A program made the position numbers and the translations under genes. Source: Streptomyces thermovulgaris (GTDB taxonomy: Bacteria > Actinomycetota > Actinomycetes > Streptomycetales > Streptomycetaceae). From it: DNA of 64,000 bases. Each line of letters begins with the position of its first letter. Positions within the stretch are counted from its first letter, which is position 1. The DNA lies in NCBI RefSeq assembly GCF_002155915.1, contig NZ_MUME01000034.1, positions 1 to 64,000 of the forward strand. The letters are read 5' to 3'. A model generated the notes under the pieces. It was not told the DNA's origin. It searched no databases and saw only the letters and a list, made by a program, of their open reading frames with translations. Of this stretch, positions 55,235 to 64,000 are shown piece after piece.

Positions 55235-56782
55235 GTGTTCGACACTCTCTCCGACCGCTTGTCAGCCACTTTCAAGTCCCTGCGGGGCAAGGGCAGGCTG
55301 TCCGAGGCGGACATCGACGCCACGGCCCGGGAGATCCGCATCGCGCTCCTCGAGGCCGATGTGGCGCTTCCCGTCGTCCGGGCCTTCATCAAGAGGGTCA
55401 AGGAAAGGGCGCTCGGCGCCGAGGTCTCCCGCGCGCTGAACCCGGCACAGCAGTTCATCAAGATCGTCAACGATGAACTCGTCGAGATCCTGGGCGGCGA
55501 GACCCGTCGTCTCCGCTTCGCCAAGCAGCCCCCCACCGTGATCATGCTCGCCGGCCTCCAGGGTGCCGGTAAGACCACCCTCGCGGGCAAGCTCGGCAAG
55601 TGGCTCAAGGATCAGGGGCACTCCCCGGTGCTGGTCGCCGCCGACCTCCAGCGCCCGAACGCCGTCAACCAGCTCAGCATCGTCGCCGAGCGGGCCGGCG
55701 TCGCCGTCTACGCACCCGAGCCGGGCAACGGTGTGGGCGACCCGGTCAAGGTCGCCAAGGACTCCATCGACTTCGCGAAGAACAAGCTCCACGACATCGT
55801 GATCGTGGACACCGCCGGCCGTCTCGGCGTCGACGCCGAGATGATGCAGCAGGCCGCGGACATCAGGGACGCGATCCAGCCCGACGAGATCCTGTTCGTC
55901 GTCGACGCCATGATCGGTCAGGACGCCGTCAACACCGCGGAGGCGTTCCGCGACGGCGTCGGCTTCGACGGCGTGGTGCTCTCCAAGCTCGACGGCGACG
56001 CCCGCGGTGGTGCGGCCCTGTCGATCCGCCAGGTCACCGGCAAGCCGATCATGTTCGCGTCGAACGGCGAGAAGCTCGAGGACTTCGACGCGTTCCACCC
56101 GGACCGGATGGCCTCCCGCATCCTCGACATGGGTGACCTGCTCACCCTGATCGAGCAGGCGGAGAAGACGTTCAGCAGGGAAGAGGCCGAGAGGATGGCC
56201 TCCAAGCTGGCGTCCAAGAAGGGGCAGGACTTCACCCTGGACGACTTCCTGGCCCAGATGGAGCAGGTCAGGAAGATGGGGTCGATCTCCAAGCTCCTCG
56301 GCATGCTGCCCGGCATGGCCCAGATCAAGGACCAGATCAACAACATCGACGAGCGCGACGTCGACCGCACCGCCGCGATCATCAAGTCGATGACACCGGC
56401 CGAACGCCAGGACCCGACGATCATCAACGGCTCCCGCCGCGCCCGTATCGCCAAGGGCGCCGGTGTCGAGGTGAGCGCCGTCAAGAACCTGGTCGAGCGC
56501 TTCTTCGAGGCCCGCAAGATGATGTCCCGCATGGCCCAGGGCGGCGGCTTCCCCGGCATGCCGGGGATCCCGGGCATGGGCGGCGGCCCCGGCCGGGCGA
56601 GGAAGCAGCAGAAGAAGGCCAAGGGCAGGCAGCGCTCCGGCAACCCGATGAAGCGCAAGCAGCAGGAGCAGGAGGCGGCGGCCCGCCGCGCCGCGGCCCA
56701 GGGCGGCGGCGCCTTCGGGCTGCCGCAGCAGGGCGGTCAGGGCTTCGAGCTCCCGGAGGAGTTCAAGAAGTTCATGAGCTGA
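55235..56782 (+). CDS. ffh: Signal recognition particle protein Ffh
   Basis: This 515-residue SRP54 homologue binds 4.5S RNA and signal peptides. It has an N domain, a G domain with GLQGAGKTTLAGKLG (from about residue 108), DTAGRLGVD and SKLDGDARGG, and a Met-rich M domain (KMGSISKLLGMLPGMAQ, then the SRP RNA-binding GSRRARIAKGAG). A flexible Gly/Met/Gln/Lys-rich tail follows. The GTG at 55235 has GAGGA 11 nt upstream, and a -10-like TACCCT lies at 55183-55188. A terminator follows. Confidence 0.97.
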   Translation: MFDTLSDRLSATFKSLRGKGRLSEADIDATAREIRIALLEADVALPVVRAFIKRVKERALGAEVSRALNPAQQFIKIVNDELVEILGGETRRLRFAKQPPTVIMLAGLQGAGKTTLAGKLGKWLKDQGHSPVLVAADLQRPNAVNQLSIVAERAGVAVYAPEPGNGVGDPVKVAKDSIDFAKNKLHDIVIVDTAGRLGVDAEMMQQAADIRDAIQPDEILFVVDAMIGQDAVNTAEAFRDGVGFDGVVLSKLDGDARGGAALSIRQVTGKPIMFASNGEKLEDFDAFHPDRMASRILDMGDLLTLIEQAEKTFSREEAERMASKLASKKGQDFTLDDFLAQMEQVRKMGSISKLLGMLPGMAQIKDQINNIDERDVDRTAAIIKSMTPAERQDPTIINGSRRARIAKGAGVEVSAVKNLVERFFEARKMMSRMAQGGGFPGMPGIPGMGGGPGRARKQQKKAKGRQRSGNPMKRKQQEQEAAARRAAAQGGGAFGLPQQGGQGFELPEEFKKFMS

Positions 56783-56807
56783 ACCCCGCACGGCAGCGGT
56801 GCGGCAT

Positions 56808-56839
56808 CGAGGGCGTCCTTCCGCGAGGGGACGCCCTCG
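56808..56839 (+). terminator. ffh terminator
   Basis: CGAGGGCGTCC pairs with GGACGCCCTCG (11 bp) over a 10-nt loop, 26 nt after the ffh stop. Confidence 0.85.
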
Positions 56840-57035
56840 GCGCATGTGCGGGGGCCGCCGGGGAGGCGCCGGGGGAGAGCGCCGGAGGCCGGTGCCTGCC
56901 GGAGCGCGGGGACGCGGCCGTCCGGGAAGGAATGTCCTGGCCGGGAAAGGACGCGAAGACACCCGACCGCCTTGCGGGCGCCCGAGATCCAGGGCATCCG
57001 CGCTCCGGGGCCCCGGGATTCAGGGCGCCCGTGCC

Positions 57036-57917
57036 TCAGGGCGTCCGGGCGATCAGGTAGCGGAAGACGTTCGGCATCCACACCGTGCCGTCGGGCCGCT
57101 GGTGGGGGTGCAGGGCCTCCGCCAGCTCCTTGTCGACCTGGTCGCGGTCGGTCGCGGCGATCGCCGCGTCGAACAGCCCCGTGGAGAGCAGACCGCGCAC
57201 CGCGCTGTCGAGGTCGGCGTAGCCGAAGGGGCAGGAGATCCGGCCGGAGCCGTCCGGCCGCAGTCCGACACGACGGGCCGCCTCCTCGAGGTCGTCGCGC
57301 CGGGCGGGGCGCCGGCCGCCCGGGCCGCGCGACGGGTCGGGCGGCCTGCCGGCCGCCCGCAGGACGGCCGAGGTGGCGCAGCGCTCCGGCGGCCCCCAGC
57401 CGGTCAGCACCACGGGTGCTCCCCGCGCGGCCAGCGGTGTCGCCGCGGTGAGCAGACCGACCAGTTCCTCCAGGTCCCCGGTGAGGCAGCCGATCGGCTC
57501 GAAGGCGGTCACCAGGGTGTAGGGCGCACGGTCGTCGGCGGCGTCCTGCGGTGTCCCGTCGACGATCCGGACGGCCGGAGCGCGGGAGGGGGCCGCGGAG
57601 GCCGTACGCGCGCGGGTGTCCCACGGCTTCGGCAGCAGCCGCTGCCGGGCGAGGGCGAGCCGTTCCGGGCAGGAGGAGTCGACCCCGGTGACCGTCGCGC
57701 CCCTGGACACCGCCAGGAGCAGGGCCAGCCCGGAGCCGCAGCCGAGGGCCAGCATCCGTGTGCCGGCGCCCACCTCCAGCCGCTCGTAGACCGCCTCGTA
57801 GAGCGGGACCAGCATCCGTTCCTGGATCTCGGACCAGTCACGCGCGCGTGCACGTGGGTCCACGGGGGGTGCCGTTCCTGCGTGCCGTGCGTGCTGCCGC
57901 GCGAGCGTAGGTGTCAT
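57036..57917 (-). CDS. SAM-dependent methyltransferase
   Basis: This 293-residue class I methyltransferase-like protein has motif I as MLALGCGSGLALLLA (about residues 55-69), an acidic residue after strand 2 in VTGVDSSCPERL, and a YTLVTAFEPIG strand in place of motif IV. A Pro/Arg-rich low-complexity insertion (PDPSRGPGGRRPARRDD) lies in the C-terminal half. The substrate is unknown. I start at the ATG at 57917; the frame could extend to 57992 without a better ribosome site. It is convergent with ffh and divergent from the SprT-like gene. Confidence 0.85.
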   Translation of the reverse strand: MTPTLARQHARHAGTAPPVDPRARARDWSEIQERMLVPLYEAVYERLEVGAGTRMLALGCGSGLALLLAVSRGATVTGVDSSCPERLALARQRLLPKPWDTRARTASAAPSRAPAVRIVDGTPQDAADDRAPYTLVTAFEPIGCLTGDLEELVGLLTAATPLAARGAPVVLTGWGPPERCATSAVLRAAGRPPDPSRGPGGRRPARRDDLEEAARRVGLRPDGSGRISCPFGYADLDSAVRGLLSTGLFDAAIAATDRDQVDKELAEALHPHQRPDGTVWMPNVFRYLIARTP

Positions 57918-58459
57918 GGATAAGCGCCCCAATCCGCCGAGAGTTGCCGCTGTGCCCGATGTCCGTGGCCCCCGTGCAGTGCGCCCCCGCATCCTCGTAA
58001 GCCAGGTAACTGCGAGCCTTCCCTCGCGTCCAGGGGGCGTGTGCTCCCGGTTGGCGCCAAAGGCGCCCCGCTCGGAACCTCATGATTCGGCAATCCGGGC
58101 GCGGGCCGGCGTGTCCGGAAGTCGACGGTCCGGTCGGATCCGTGACATGGGGCCGGTGGCGTACGCGGTAACGTCGCAAGGGCCGCGGACGCTGACCGAA
58201 GCGAGGCCCTCGGGGCCGGGAAGCGACCGAAACGCCTCTTGCGCGTGGCGCGATCCTTCAGTGCCGGCGTGCGCGACACGCGTACGCGCCGGCGCGTGCT
58301 CCCCTTTGCGCACCACCTTGGGAGGAGGTGCGAGACTTCTCCGCAGATCAGCGCACCCGCCCTCGTCAGGATGCATCAGTGGCAACTGACGGGTACGTGC
58401 AAATTATTTGGGATGCCCCGGAATAGGAACACAACGACACCTCGACTCGTTCTCCTTAC
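57918..58459. other. Divergent spacer with a lower-GC leader before the SprT-like gene
   Basis: This 542-bp spacer is GC-rich near the methyltransferase, then drops in GC from about 58370 to 58459 directly before the SprT-like gene. The low-GC end contains a short frame (ATG 58371 or 58413) that stops at 58463, overlapping the SprT-like GTG, and contains an in-frame TTA codon. It could be a leader peptide; coding evidence is weak. Confidence 0.55.
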
Positions 58460-59056
58460 GTGAGCACGACACCACCTGTTCTCGCCGCAGAGCTGGCACA
58501 GGCGTGGGCCGACATTCAGCGGTTCCACCCCGAGCTGCCAGATCTTGCCGCGCCTGAGTCCCTGATCGGGGAGTCGTCGTCCGCATGCGGACGCGAACTC
58601 TCCTTCGAGCGACTGCTGCACGAGGCAGTCCATGGCATCGCCGCCGCGCGCGGTGTGCGCGACACCTCCCGCGCCGGCCGCTATCACAACCGCAGGTTCC
58701 TCGCGATCGCCGAGGAACTGGGCCTGGACCATCCCGAGGAGCCGCACCCGAGCAGCGGTTTCTCCCTGGTCCGGCTCAGCCCCGAGGCGAAGCGGCGGTA
58801 CCGACCGACGATCGAGCGCCTCCAGCGGGCGCTGAAGGCGCACATGGCGGCCACGTCCGCCGACACCAGCCGCACCTTCCGCGGCCCGGCCGCCCGCCAC
58901 GGCTCCTCCGGCGGCGGCGTCCGGGTCAAGGCGGTGTGCGACTGCGGGCGCAACGTCCGGGTCGTCCCCTCGGTCCTGGCCCAGGCCCCGATCGTGTGCG
59001 GCGGCTGCGGCCAGCCGTTCAGGATCCCGGAACCCGTGGGAGCGACGGCGGGCTAG
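58460..59056 (+). CDS. SprT-like zinc metallopeptidase-type protein
   Basis: This is a 198-residue protein. Residues 54-59 read HEAVHG, a HExxH zincin motif. His76 in GRYHNRRFLAIAEELGLD fits the third ligand of SprT/Spartan-type peptidases. A C-terminal zinc ribbon has Cys160, Cys162, Cys180 and Cys183 (CDCG and CGGC), as in SprT-like proteins that act on DNA-protein crosslinks. No signal peptide is present, so it is intracellular. The GTG at 58460 lacks a Shine-Dalgarno sequence. I recall a hypothetical protein at this site in S. coelicolor. The family assignment rests on motif order, not on a search. Confidence 0.75.
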   Translation: MSTTPPVLAAELAQAWADIQRFHPELPDLAAPESLIGESSSACGRELSFERLLHEAVHGIAAARGVRDTSRAGRYHNRRFLAIAEELGLDHPEEPHPSSGFSLVRLSPEAKRRYRPTIERLQRALKAHMAATSADTSRTFRGPAARHGSSGGGVRVKAVCDCGRNVRVVPSVLAQAPIVCGGCGQPFRIPEPVGATAG

Positions 59057-59449
59057 GAACGCGGCTGCTCGTGGCAGCCGCGCTCCGTGACCGACAGGCA
59101 GGCGCGCCCCGCGGGGTGCGAGCCGCGGACAGTCGTGCCTCTCCCGGGCCTCTCGGGCAGGGGTCCGGGGCGGCACGGGCGGGCGCGGCGGCACCCCGCG
59201 GGCGCGGGCCGACACACCCATCCGCGGCACCCGGACCCCCGGGTGCCGCCCGAGCCTGCCCGGGTGCGGTTCGCCCCGCCCTCCTCCGAAGGAGCCCCGC
59301 CGGGTATGGCACAATGGCTAGCTGTACTCGACAGCCGCCAGGATCCCTCTCTCCTCCGGCTGACGCGTCCACCGGGCACCTCGGACACCGCATCCCCACG
59401 CGGTGGCTTCGTCGTGCCCACCACGTCAATTCCAGGAGAACCCACTCCC
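59057..59449. other. Leader region of the rpsP operon
   Basis: This 393-bp spacer has no gene. TATGGCACAATGGCTAG at 59305-59321 looks like a promoter core (CACAAT at 59310-59315 in the -10 position), leaving a 5' leader of about 130 nt before rpsP. Long leaders are common for ribosomal-protein operons. Confidence 0.5.
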
Positions 59450-59869
59450 GTGGCAGTCAAGATCAAGCTGAAGCGTCTGGGCAAGATCCGTTCGCCTCAC
59501 TACCGCATCGTCGTCGCCGACTCCCGCACCCGTCGCGACGGCCGGGCGATCGAGGAGATCGGTCTGTACCACCCGGTGCAGAACCCCTCGCGCATCGAGG
59601 TCAACTCCGAGCGTGTGGCGTACTGGCTCTCCGTCGGCGCTCAGCCGACCGAGCCGGTGCTCGCCATCCTGAAGAAGACCGGTGACTGGCAGCGGTTCAA
59701 GGGCGAGCCCGCTCCCGCCCCGCTGCTGCAGCCGGAGGAGAAGGCCCCGCGCCCGTCGTTCGAGGCCCTCACCGGGGACGACGAGGCCAAGGGTGAGGCG
59801 ATCACCCCGAAGAAGAAGGCTGAGAAGAAGGACGAGGCCGCTGCCGAGTCCGAGTCGACCGAGGCCTGA
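59450..59869 (+). CDS. rpsP: 30S ribosomal protein S16
   Basis: This 139-residue S16 has the standard core [39 protein letters not shown] and [18 protein letters not shown] 50-residue acidic/Lys-Ala tail typical of actinobacteria follows. The GTG at 59450 has AGGAGA 10 nt upstream. It is the first gene of rpsP-khpA-rimM-trmD-rplS. Confidence 0.97.
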   Translation: MAVKIKLKRLGKIRSPHYRIVVADSRTRRDGRAIEEIGLYHPVQNPSRIEVNSERVAYWLSVGAQPTEPVLAILKKTGDWQRFKGEPAPAPLLQPEEKAPRPSFEALTGDDEAKGEAITPKKKAEKKDEAAAESESTEA

Positions 59870-59874
59870 GCAAC

Positions 59875-60114
59875 ATGCTCGAAGAGGCGCTTGAGCACCT
59901 CGTGAAGGGCATCGTCGACAACCCTGACGATGTGCAGGTCGCCTCGCGCAACCTGCGCCGCGGACGCGTGCTCGAGGTCCGGGTCCACCCCGACGACCTC
60001 GGCAAGGTGATCGGCCGCAGCGGCCGTACCGCACGCGCCCTGCGCACCGTCATGGGCGCCCTCGGCGGGCGGGGCATCCGCGTCGACTTCCTCGACGTGG
60101 ACCACGTCCGCTGA
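59875..60114 (+). CDS. khpA: KH-domain RNA-binding protein KhpA
   Basis: This 79-residue single KH domain has the GxxG loop as IGRSGRTARAL. KhpA homologues pair with KhpB (Jag) and bind RNA. The ATG at 59875 is 5 nt after rpsP, and rimM follows after a 270-nt gap. Confidence 0.95.
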   Translation: MLEEALEHLVKGIVDNPDDVQVASRNLRRGRVLEVRVHPDDLGKVIGRSGRTARALRTVMGALGGRGIRVDFLDVDHVR

Positions 60115-60384
60115 CGCCCGTCGCAGACGGCTCGGACCGGTCCGGCGGACCGGTCGCGGGAAGGCGCCGGTTTCCTTTCGGCACGCATGAGCGGGGCCCG
60201 GCGCGTCCGGACGCACAGCGGAGGAGGGAGCCGGCGCGTACGGCGTCGGCGACCGGTGACCACGCGGGGACCGGGCGTGCCGGGCCCCGCGTGCGCGACA
60301 GGATCCGCCGGGACCGGCCCAGGGGCCGGGGAGGGCTGCTGGGCCGTCCCCGGCCCGTCGTGTCATGACAGGAGATTCTCGCAA

Positions 60385-60930
60385 GTGCAGCTGGTAGTCG
60401 CACGGATCGGCCGCGCCCACGGCATCAAGGGCGAGGTCACCGTGGAGGTGCGTACCGACGAGCCGGAGCTCAGGCTCGCCCCCGGCGCCGTCCTGGCCAC
60501 CGATCCGGCGGACGCCGGACCGCTGACCGTGGAGTCGGGCCGCGTGCACAGCGGGCGCCTGCTTCTGCGCTTCAAGGGCGTGAACGACCGCAACGCCGCC
60601 GAGGCCCTCCGCAACACCCTCCTGATCGCCGAGGTCGACCCGGAGGAGCTTCCCGAGGGCGAGGACGAGTACTACGACCACCAGCTGATCGACCTCGACG
60701 TCGTCACCGAGGACGGCACGGAGGTCGGCCGGATCACCGAGATCTCCCACCTGCCCCACCAGGACCTGCTCATCGTCGAGCGCCCGGACGGCAGGGAGGT
60801 GATGATCCCCTTCGTCGAGGAGATCGTCACCGGGATCGACCTGACGGAGCAGCGGGCCGTCGTCGCCCCGCCGCCCGGCCTGCTCGACGACCGTGCCGAG
60901 GTGGTCTCGCCCAAGGACGACCGCGCATGA
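60385..60930 (+). CDS. rimM: 16S rRNA processing protein RimM
   Basis: This 181-residue assembly factor binds S19 and matures the 30S head. The RimM N-domain ([20 protein letters not shown]) and PRC-barrel C-domain ([20 protein letters not shown], then [10 protein letters not shown]) are both complete. The GTG at 60385 has AGGAG 10 nt upstream. It overlaps trmD by 4 nt (ATGA). Confidence 0.96.
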   Translation: MQLVVARIGRAHGIKGEVTVEVRTDEPELRLAPGAVLATDPADAGPLTVESGRVHSGRLLLRFKGVNDRNAAEALRNTLLIAEVDPEELPEGEDEYYDHQLIDLDVVTEDGTEVGRITEISHLPHQDLLIVERPDGREVMIPFVEEIVTGIDLTEQRAVVAPPPGLLDDRAEVVSPKDDRA

Positions 60931-61760
60931 GGATCGACGTCGTCACGATCTTCCCCGAGTACCTCGAGCCGCTGAACGTCTCCCTCGTGGGCAAGGCACG
61001 CGCACGCGGACAGCTGAACGTGCACGTGCACGACCTGCGCGCCTGGACGTACGACCGGCACCACACGGTCGACGACACCCCCTACGGCGGCGGCCCCGGC
61101 ATGGTGATGAAGACCGAGCCCTGGGGAGAGGCCCTCGACACCGTCCTCGCCGACGGCTACGAGGCCGGCGCCCACGCGCCCGTGCTCGTCGTCCCGACGC
61201 CCAGCGGCCGCCCCTTCACCCAGGAACTCGCCGTCGAGTTCTCCGCACACCCCTGGCTGATCTTCGCGCCCGCCCGCTACGAGGGCATCGACCGCCGGGT
61301 CGTGGACGAGTACGCCACCCGGATGCCCGTCCACGAGGTGTCCATCGGCGACTACGTCCTCGCCGGCGGGGAGGCGGCCGTCCTGGTCATCACCGAGGCC
61401 GTGGCCCGGCTGCTGCCCGGCGTCCTCGGCAACGCCGAGTCCCACCGCGACGACTCCTTCGCGCCCGGCACCATGGCCAACCTCCTGGAGGGGCCCGTCT
61501 ACACCAAGCCGCCCGTCTGGCGCGGCCGCGGCGTCCCCGAGGTGCTGCTCAGCGGCCACCACGGGAGGATCGCCCGCTGGCGCCGCGACGAGGCCCTCAG
61601 ACGGACGACGGCCAACCGGCCCGACCTGATCGAGCGCTGCGACCCCCGGGCCTTCGACAAGAAGGACCGGGAGACGCTGTCCCTCCTGGGCTGGGAGCCG
61701 GACCCCGACGGCGAGCCGTACGGCAGATTTTGGCGCAGGACCAAGGGCGTGGAAGAATAG
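60927..61760 (+). CDS. trmD: tRNA (guanine-37-N1)-methyltransferase
   Basis: This 277-residue SPOUT enzyme prevents frameshifting by making m1G37. The N-terminus [30 protein letters not shown], the knot segment YEGIDRRV and [17 protein letters not shown] are all standard. The ATG overlaps the rimM stop. rplS follows after 134 nt. Confidence 0.97.
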   Translation: MRIDVVTIFPEYLEPLNVSLVGKARARGQLNVHVHDLRAWTYDRHHTVDDTPYGGGPGMVMKTEPWGEALDTVLADGYEAGAHAPVLVVPTPSGRPFTQELAVEFSAHPWLIFAPARYEGIDRRVVDEYATRMPVHEVSIGDYVLAGGEAAVLVITEAVARLLPGVLGNAESHRDDSFAPGTMANLLEGPVYTKPPVWRGRGVPEVLLSGHHGRIARWRRDEALRRTTANRPDLIERCDPRAFDKKDRETLSLLGWEPDPDGEPYGRFWRRTKGVEE

Positions 61761-61894
61761 CGCGATGTTGTGCGCCGTCCGGCGTGCGTCCCTGCCACAG
61801 GGGGATACGACGCCCGCTCCGACCCGCACAGCAGTGATCCCGAACCTCTAGTTCCCGTTGATGACCTGTGGCATCAGCGAAGAAAGCAGACGAC

Positions 61895-62245
61895 ATGTCT
61901 CACCTGCTCGACACCGTCGATGCCGCATCGCTCCGCACGGACATCCCGGACTTCCGCCCGGGTGACACCGTCAACGTCCACGTCCGCGTCATCGAGGGCA
62001 ACCGCTCCCGTGTGCAGCAGTTCAAGGGCGTGGTGATCCGCCGCCAGGGCTCCGGCGTGCGCGAGACCTTCACCGTCCGCAAGGTCTCCTTCTCCGTCGG
62101 CGTCGAGCGCACCTTCCCGGTGCACACCCCGATCGTCGAGAAGATCGAGCTGGTCTCCAAGGGCGACGTGCGCCGCGCCAAGCTGTACTACCTGCGCGAC
62201 CTGCGCGGCAAGGCCGCGAAGATCAGGGAGAAGCGCGAGAACTGA
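61895..62245 (+). CDS. rplS: 50S ribosomal protein L19
   Basis: This 116-residue L19 has [39 protein letters not shown] and [20 protein letters not shown]. The ATG at 61895 has only a weak purine site (GAAAGC). A hairpin that abuts the next start codon lies 20 nt after its stop. Confidence 0.97.
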   Translation: MSHLLDTVDAASLRTDIPDFRPGDTVNVHVRVIEGNRSRVQQFKGVVIRRQGSGVRETFTVRKVSFSVGVERTFPVHTPIVEKIELVSKGDVRRAKLYYLRDLRGKAAKIREKREN

Positions 62246-62265
62246 GCGCTTTCCGGGACACCGGT

Positions 62266-62290
62266 CGGGGCCGGATACCATTCGGCCCCG
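62266..62290 (+). promoter_or_regulatory. Hairpin abutting the sipW start, with -10-like loop
   Basis: CGGGGCCG (62266-62273) pairs with CGGCCCCG (62283-62290), and the ATG of the signal peptidase gene is the very next base. The loop contains TACCAT (62276-62281), a TAnnnT -10 element 9 nt before the ATG. It may be the rplS terminator and the promoter of a leaderless message at once. No ribosome site is seen before the ATG. Confidence 0.45.
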
Positions 62291-63025
62291 ATGGACACCG
62301 AAGCACAGCCGACGGAGCGCGACCGCTCCTCCTGCCCTTTTGACGCCGGAGCCGAACGGGCTCCGGGCGCGCGAGGGCCGGAGGACCGGTCGCGTTCGGC
62401 GTTGACGGCACGGGTCGCCGAGTGGTTCCCCGGCGGGCGGATCACCCTGACCGTGCTGATCTGTCTGGTCTTCCTGCTGCTCCTCCACACGTTCGTGGTG
62501 CAGCCGTTCCAGGTCTCGAGCGGCTCCATGGAGCGGGGATTGAGGGCCGGGGACCGTGTCGCCGTGAACAAGTTGGCATACCGTTTCGGTGCCGCGCCGC
62601 AGCGCGGTGATGTCGTCGTGTTCGACGGAACCGGCTACTTCGGGGACGCCGACTACATCAAACGCGTTGTGGGTGTAGGGGGAGACCATGTGGTCTGCTG
62701 CGACAAGGACGGGAGGATCCAGGTGAACGGCCGGCCGGTCGACGAATCGTCGTTCCTCTACCCCGGTGACCGCCCCTCCGCGGTGCCGTTCGACGTCGTC
62801 GTGCCCGACGGCACCCTGTTCGTCCTCGGCGACCACCGCGCCGCCTCCCGCGACTCCCGCGACCACCTGGGCTCGCCGGGCGGCGGCATGATCCCGGTCG
62901 GCGACGTGGTCGGCCGGGCGGACCGGATCGTCTGGCCCCTCGACCGCTGGGCCCGCCTGGACCGCCCCGACGCCTACGCGCGCGTGCCCGCCGCGGCCGG
63001 TTCCCCGGACGGCGCCCATGGGTAG
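62291..63025 (+). CDS. sipW: Type I signal peptidase (SipW-like, first of cluster)
   Basis: This 244-residue membrane peptidase cleaves signal peptides of exported proteins. A cytoplasmic N-terminus is followed by one membrane segment (about 51-70), the catalytic Ser79 in SSGSMERGL, Lys124 in YIKRVVGVGGD, and the box GDHRAASRDSRDH. Streptomyces carries four such genes in a row (sipW, X, Y, Z) after rplS; this is the first. The ATG at 62291 follows a hairpin directly. It overlaps the next gene by 8 nt. Confidence 0.94.
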   Translation: MDTEAQPTERDRSSCPFDAGAERAPGARGPEDRSRSALTARVAEWFPGGRITLTVLICLVFLLLLHTFVVQPFQVSSGSMERGLRAGDRVAVNKLAYRFGAAPQRGDVVVFDGTGYFGDADYIKRVVGVGGDHVVCCDKDGRIQVNGRPVDESSFLYPGDRPSAVPFDVVVPDGTLFVLGDHRAASRDSRDHLGSPGGGMIPVGDVVGRADRIVWPLDRWARLDRPDAYARVPAAAGSPDGAHG

Positions 63026-64000
63026 TCGAGGCAGACCACGCGGGGTCCCCGCCAGCGCCGTCAACAACCCCCTGCCCACCGGGATGCGGCGTGCCGTCAG
63101 CCCGGCCAGCGGCCGCACCCGTGTCGAGCGGCGCAAGCTGCAGCGCAAGGTCAGGCGCAAGCGCAGGCGCTCCGCGATCCGGGAGATACCGCTGCTCGTC
63201 GGCGTCGCCGTGCTCATAGCCCTGGTGCTGAAGACCTTCCTCGTGCAGGCCTTCGTGATCCCCTCGGGCTCCATGGAGCAGACCATCCAGATCGGCGACC
63301 GGGTCCTGGTCGACAAGCTGACCCCCTGGTTCGGCTCCAAGCCGAAGCGCGGGGACATCGTGGTCTTCCACGACCCGGGCGGCTGGCTGGCCGGCGAGCA
63401 GACCGTCGTCAAGGAGGACGACCCCGTCGTCGTCAAGCAGATCAAGCAGGGCCTCGTCTTCATCGGCCTGCTGCCCTCCGACGACGAGCAGGACCTCATC
63501 AAACGGGTCGTCGGCGTCGGCGGGGACCGCGTCAGGTGCTGCGACGCGCAGGGCAGGGTGACCGTCAACGGCGTTCCCCTGAGCGAGGAGGAGTACCTCT
63601 ATCCGGGCAACGCCCCCTCCAGCGTCCCGTTCGACGTCACCGTTCCCCCGGGCCGGCTGTGGGTGATGGGCGACCACCGGGACAACTCCGCCGACTCGCG
63701 TGCCCACCAGGACTCCGAGTACGGCGGCACGGTCTCGGAGGACTCCGTGGTGGGGCGTGCCGTGGTGATCGGCTGGCCCGTCAGCCGCTGGTCCATGCTG
63801 CGGGAACCGAAAACCTTTTCGGCGGTGTCCGACGCGACGGCCGGGTCGACCGCCGCCGCCCAGAAGTCGCATAGGGTTGTTCCCAGCAGTTGGAATGGAC
63901 CCGTTCAGCTCCCGACCCCTGCGGAACTCCCGCTCGTTATGGGAGTAGTGGGCCTGCGCCGGGCGTGGTGCGGGCGGCGGCACGGAGTAAGGAGTTGGCG
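63018..64000 (+). CDS. sipX: Type I signal peptidase (SipX-like), 3' end beyond window
   Basis: The frame from the ATG at 63018 stays open to the window edge (327 codons). It overlaps sipW by 8 nt. The N-terminus is basic, followed by a membrane segment (about 57-78), catalytic Ser85 in IPSGSMEQTI, Lys162 in LIKRVVGVGGD and the GDHRDNSADSR box. Compared with SipW it has a long insertion between Ser and Lys (about residues 118-160, GGWLAGEQTVVKEDDPVVV) and a C-terminal extension with a hydrophobic stretch that is still unfinished. Its end and the next sip genes are outside. Confidence 0.93.
   Translation, partial: MGSRGRPRGVPASAVNNPLPTGMRRAVSPASGRTRVERRKLQRKVRRKRRRSAIREIPLLVGVAVLIALVLKTFLVQAFVIPSGSMEQTIQIGDRVLVDKLTPWFGSKPKRGDIVVFHDPGGWLAGEQTVVKEDDPVVVKQIKQGLVFIGLLPSDDEQDLIKRVVGVGGDRVRCCDAQGRVTVNGVPLSEEEYLYPGNAPSSVPFDVTVPPGRLWVMGDHRDNSADSRAHQDSEYGGTVSEDSVVGRAVVIGWPVSRWSMLREPKTFSAVSDATAGSTAAAQKSHRVVPSSWNGPVQLPTPAELPLVMGVVGLRRAWCGRRHGVRSW

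Overview
The window is a stretch of core chromosome from a Streptomyces-like actinomycete. It has very high GC with strong GC3, frequent GTG starts, a conservon (cvn) G-protein-like operon, NdgR/LeuCD, a lysine-tailed HupS, the glucose permease GlcP, NsdA with an in-frame TTA codon, an amtB-glnK-glnD operon and a tandem type I signal peptidase cluster. From memory (no search was run) the gene order matches the S. coelicolor region around SCO5541 to SCO5597; the main departure I see is an Hsp90 plus repeat-protein pair between the DAK2 gene and recG.

Layout. 1-4810 (minus): conservon cvnA-B-C-D, with cvnD cut by the left edge. 5402-9009 (plus): a small peptide gene, a fumarylacetoacetate-hydrolase-family gene, gltX and a HAD phosphatase. 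9103-9572: five tRNA genes (Gln, Glu, Glu, Gln, Glu) ended by a terminator. 9623-10877: a divergent MerR/DUF4188 pair around a dyad operator. 11225-14163: ndgR divergent from leuCD. 14471-16688: a small conserved protein, hupS, a small OB-like protein and cofC. 16918-19954: plsC-type acyltransferase, gpsA and ddl. 20150-25217: lipoprotein, stand-alone Lrp-type sensor domain, thiL-thiD, rpmB and a FakA-like DAK2 kinase. 25326-30163 (minus): Hsp90-family ATPase translationally coupled to a 986-residue TPR-like protein. 30332-37799 (plus): recG, rsmD, coaD, a DivIVA-like coiled coil, yceD-rpmF-rnc and mutM. 38093-38290: relic of a tyrosine recombinase. 38299-40486: secreted CAP-domain protein, acylphosphatase, small coiled coil. 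40729-47654: smc, glcP, ftsY. 47990-50600: primpol-like protein and nsdA. 50859-55013: amtB-glnK-glnD behind a GlnR-like box. 55235-58462: ffh, a methyltransferase and an upstream leader for a SprT-like protein. 58460-64000: SprT-like protein, rpsP-khpA-rimM-trmD-rplS and two signal peptidases (the second cut by the right edge).

Functional themes. Translation and protein export dominate: ribosomal proteins L28, L32, S16 and L19, rRNA/tRNA maturation enzymes, SRP and its receptor, and signal peptidases. These are joined by glycerolipid supply (GpsA with an acyltransferase), cell-wall precursor (Ddl), nitrogen sensing (GlnR box, AmtB, GlnK, GlnD) and developmental or global regulators (Cvn, NdgR, NsdA, RNase III). 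No rRNA operon, intact prophage, CRISPR array or intact transposon was seen. The most accessory-looking parts are the Hsp90/TPR pair and the recombinase relic at 37.8-38.3 kb.
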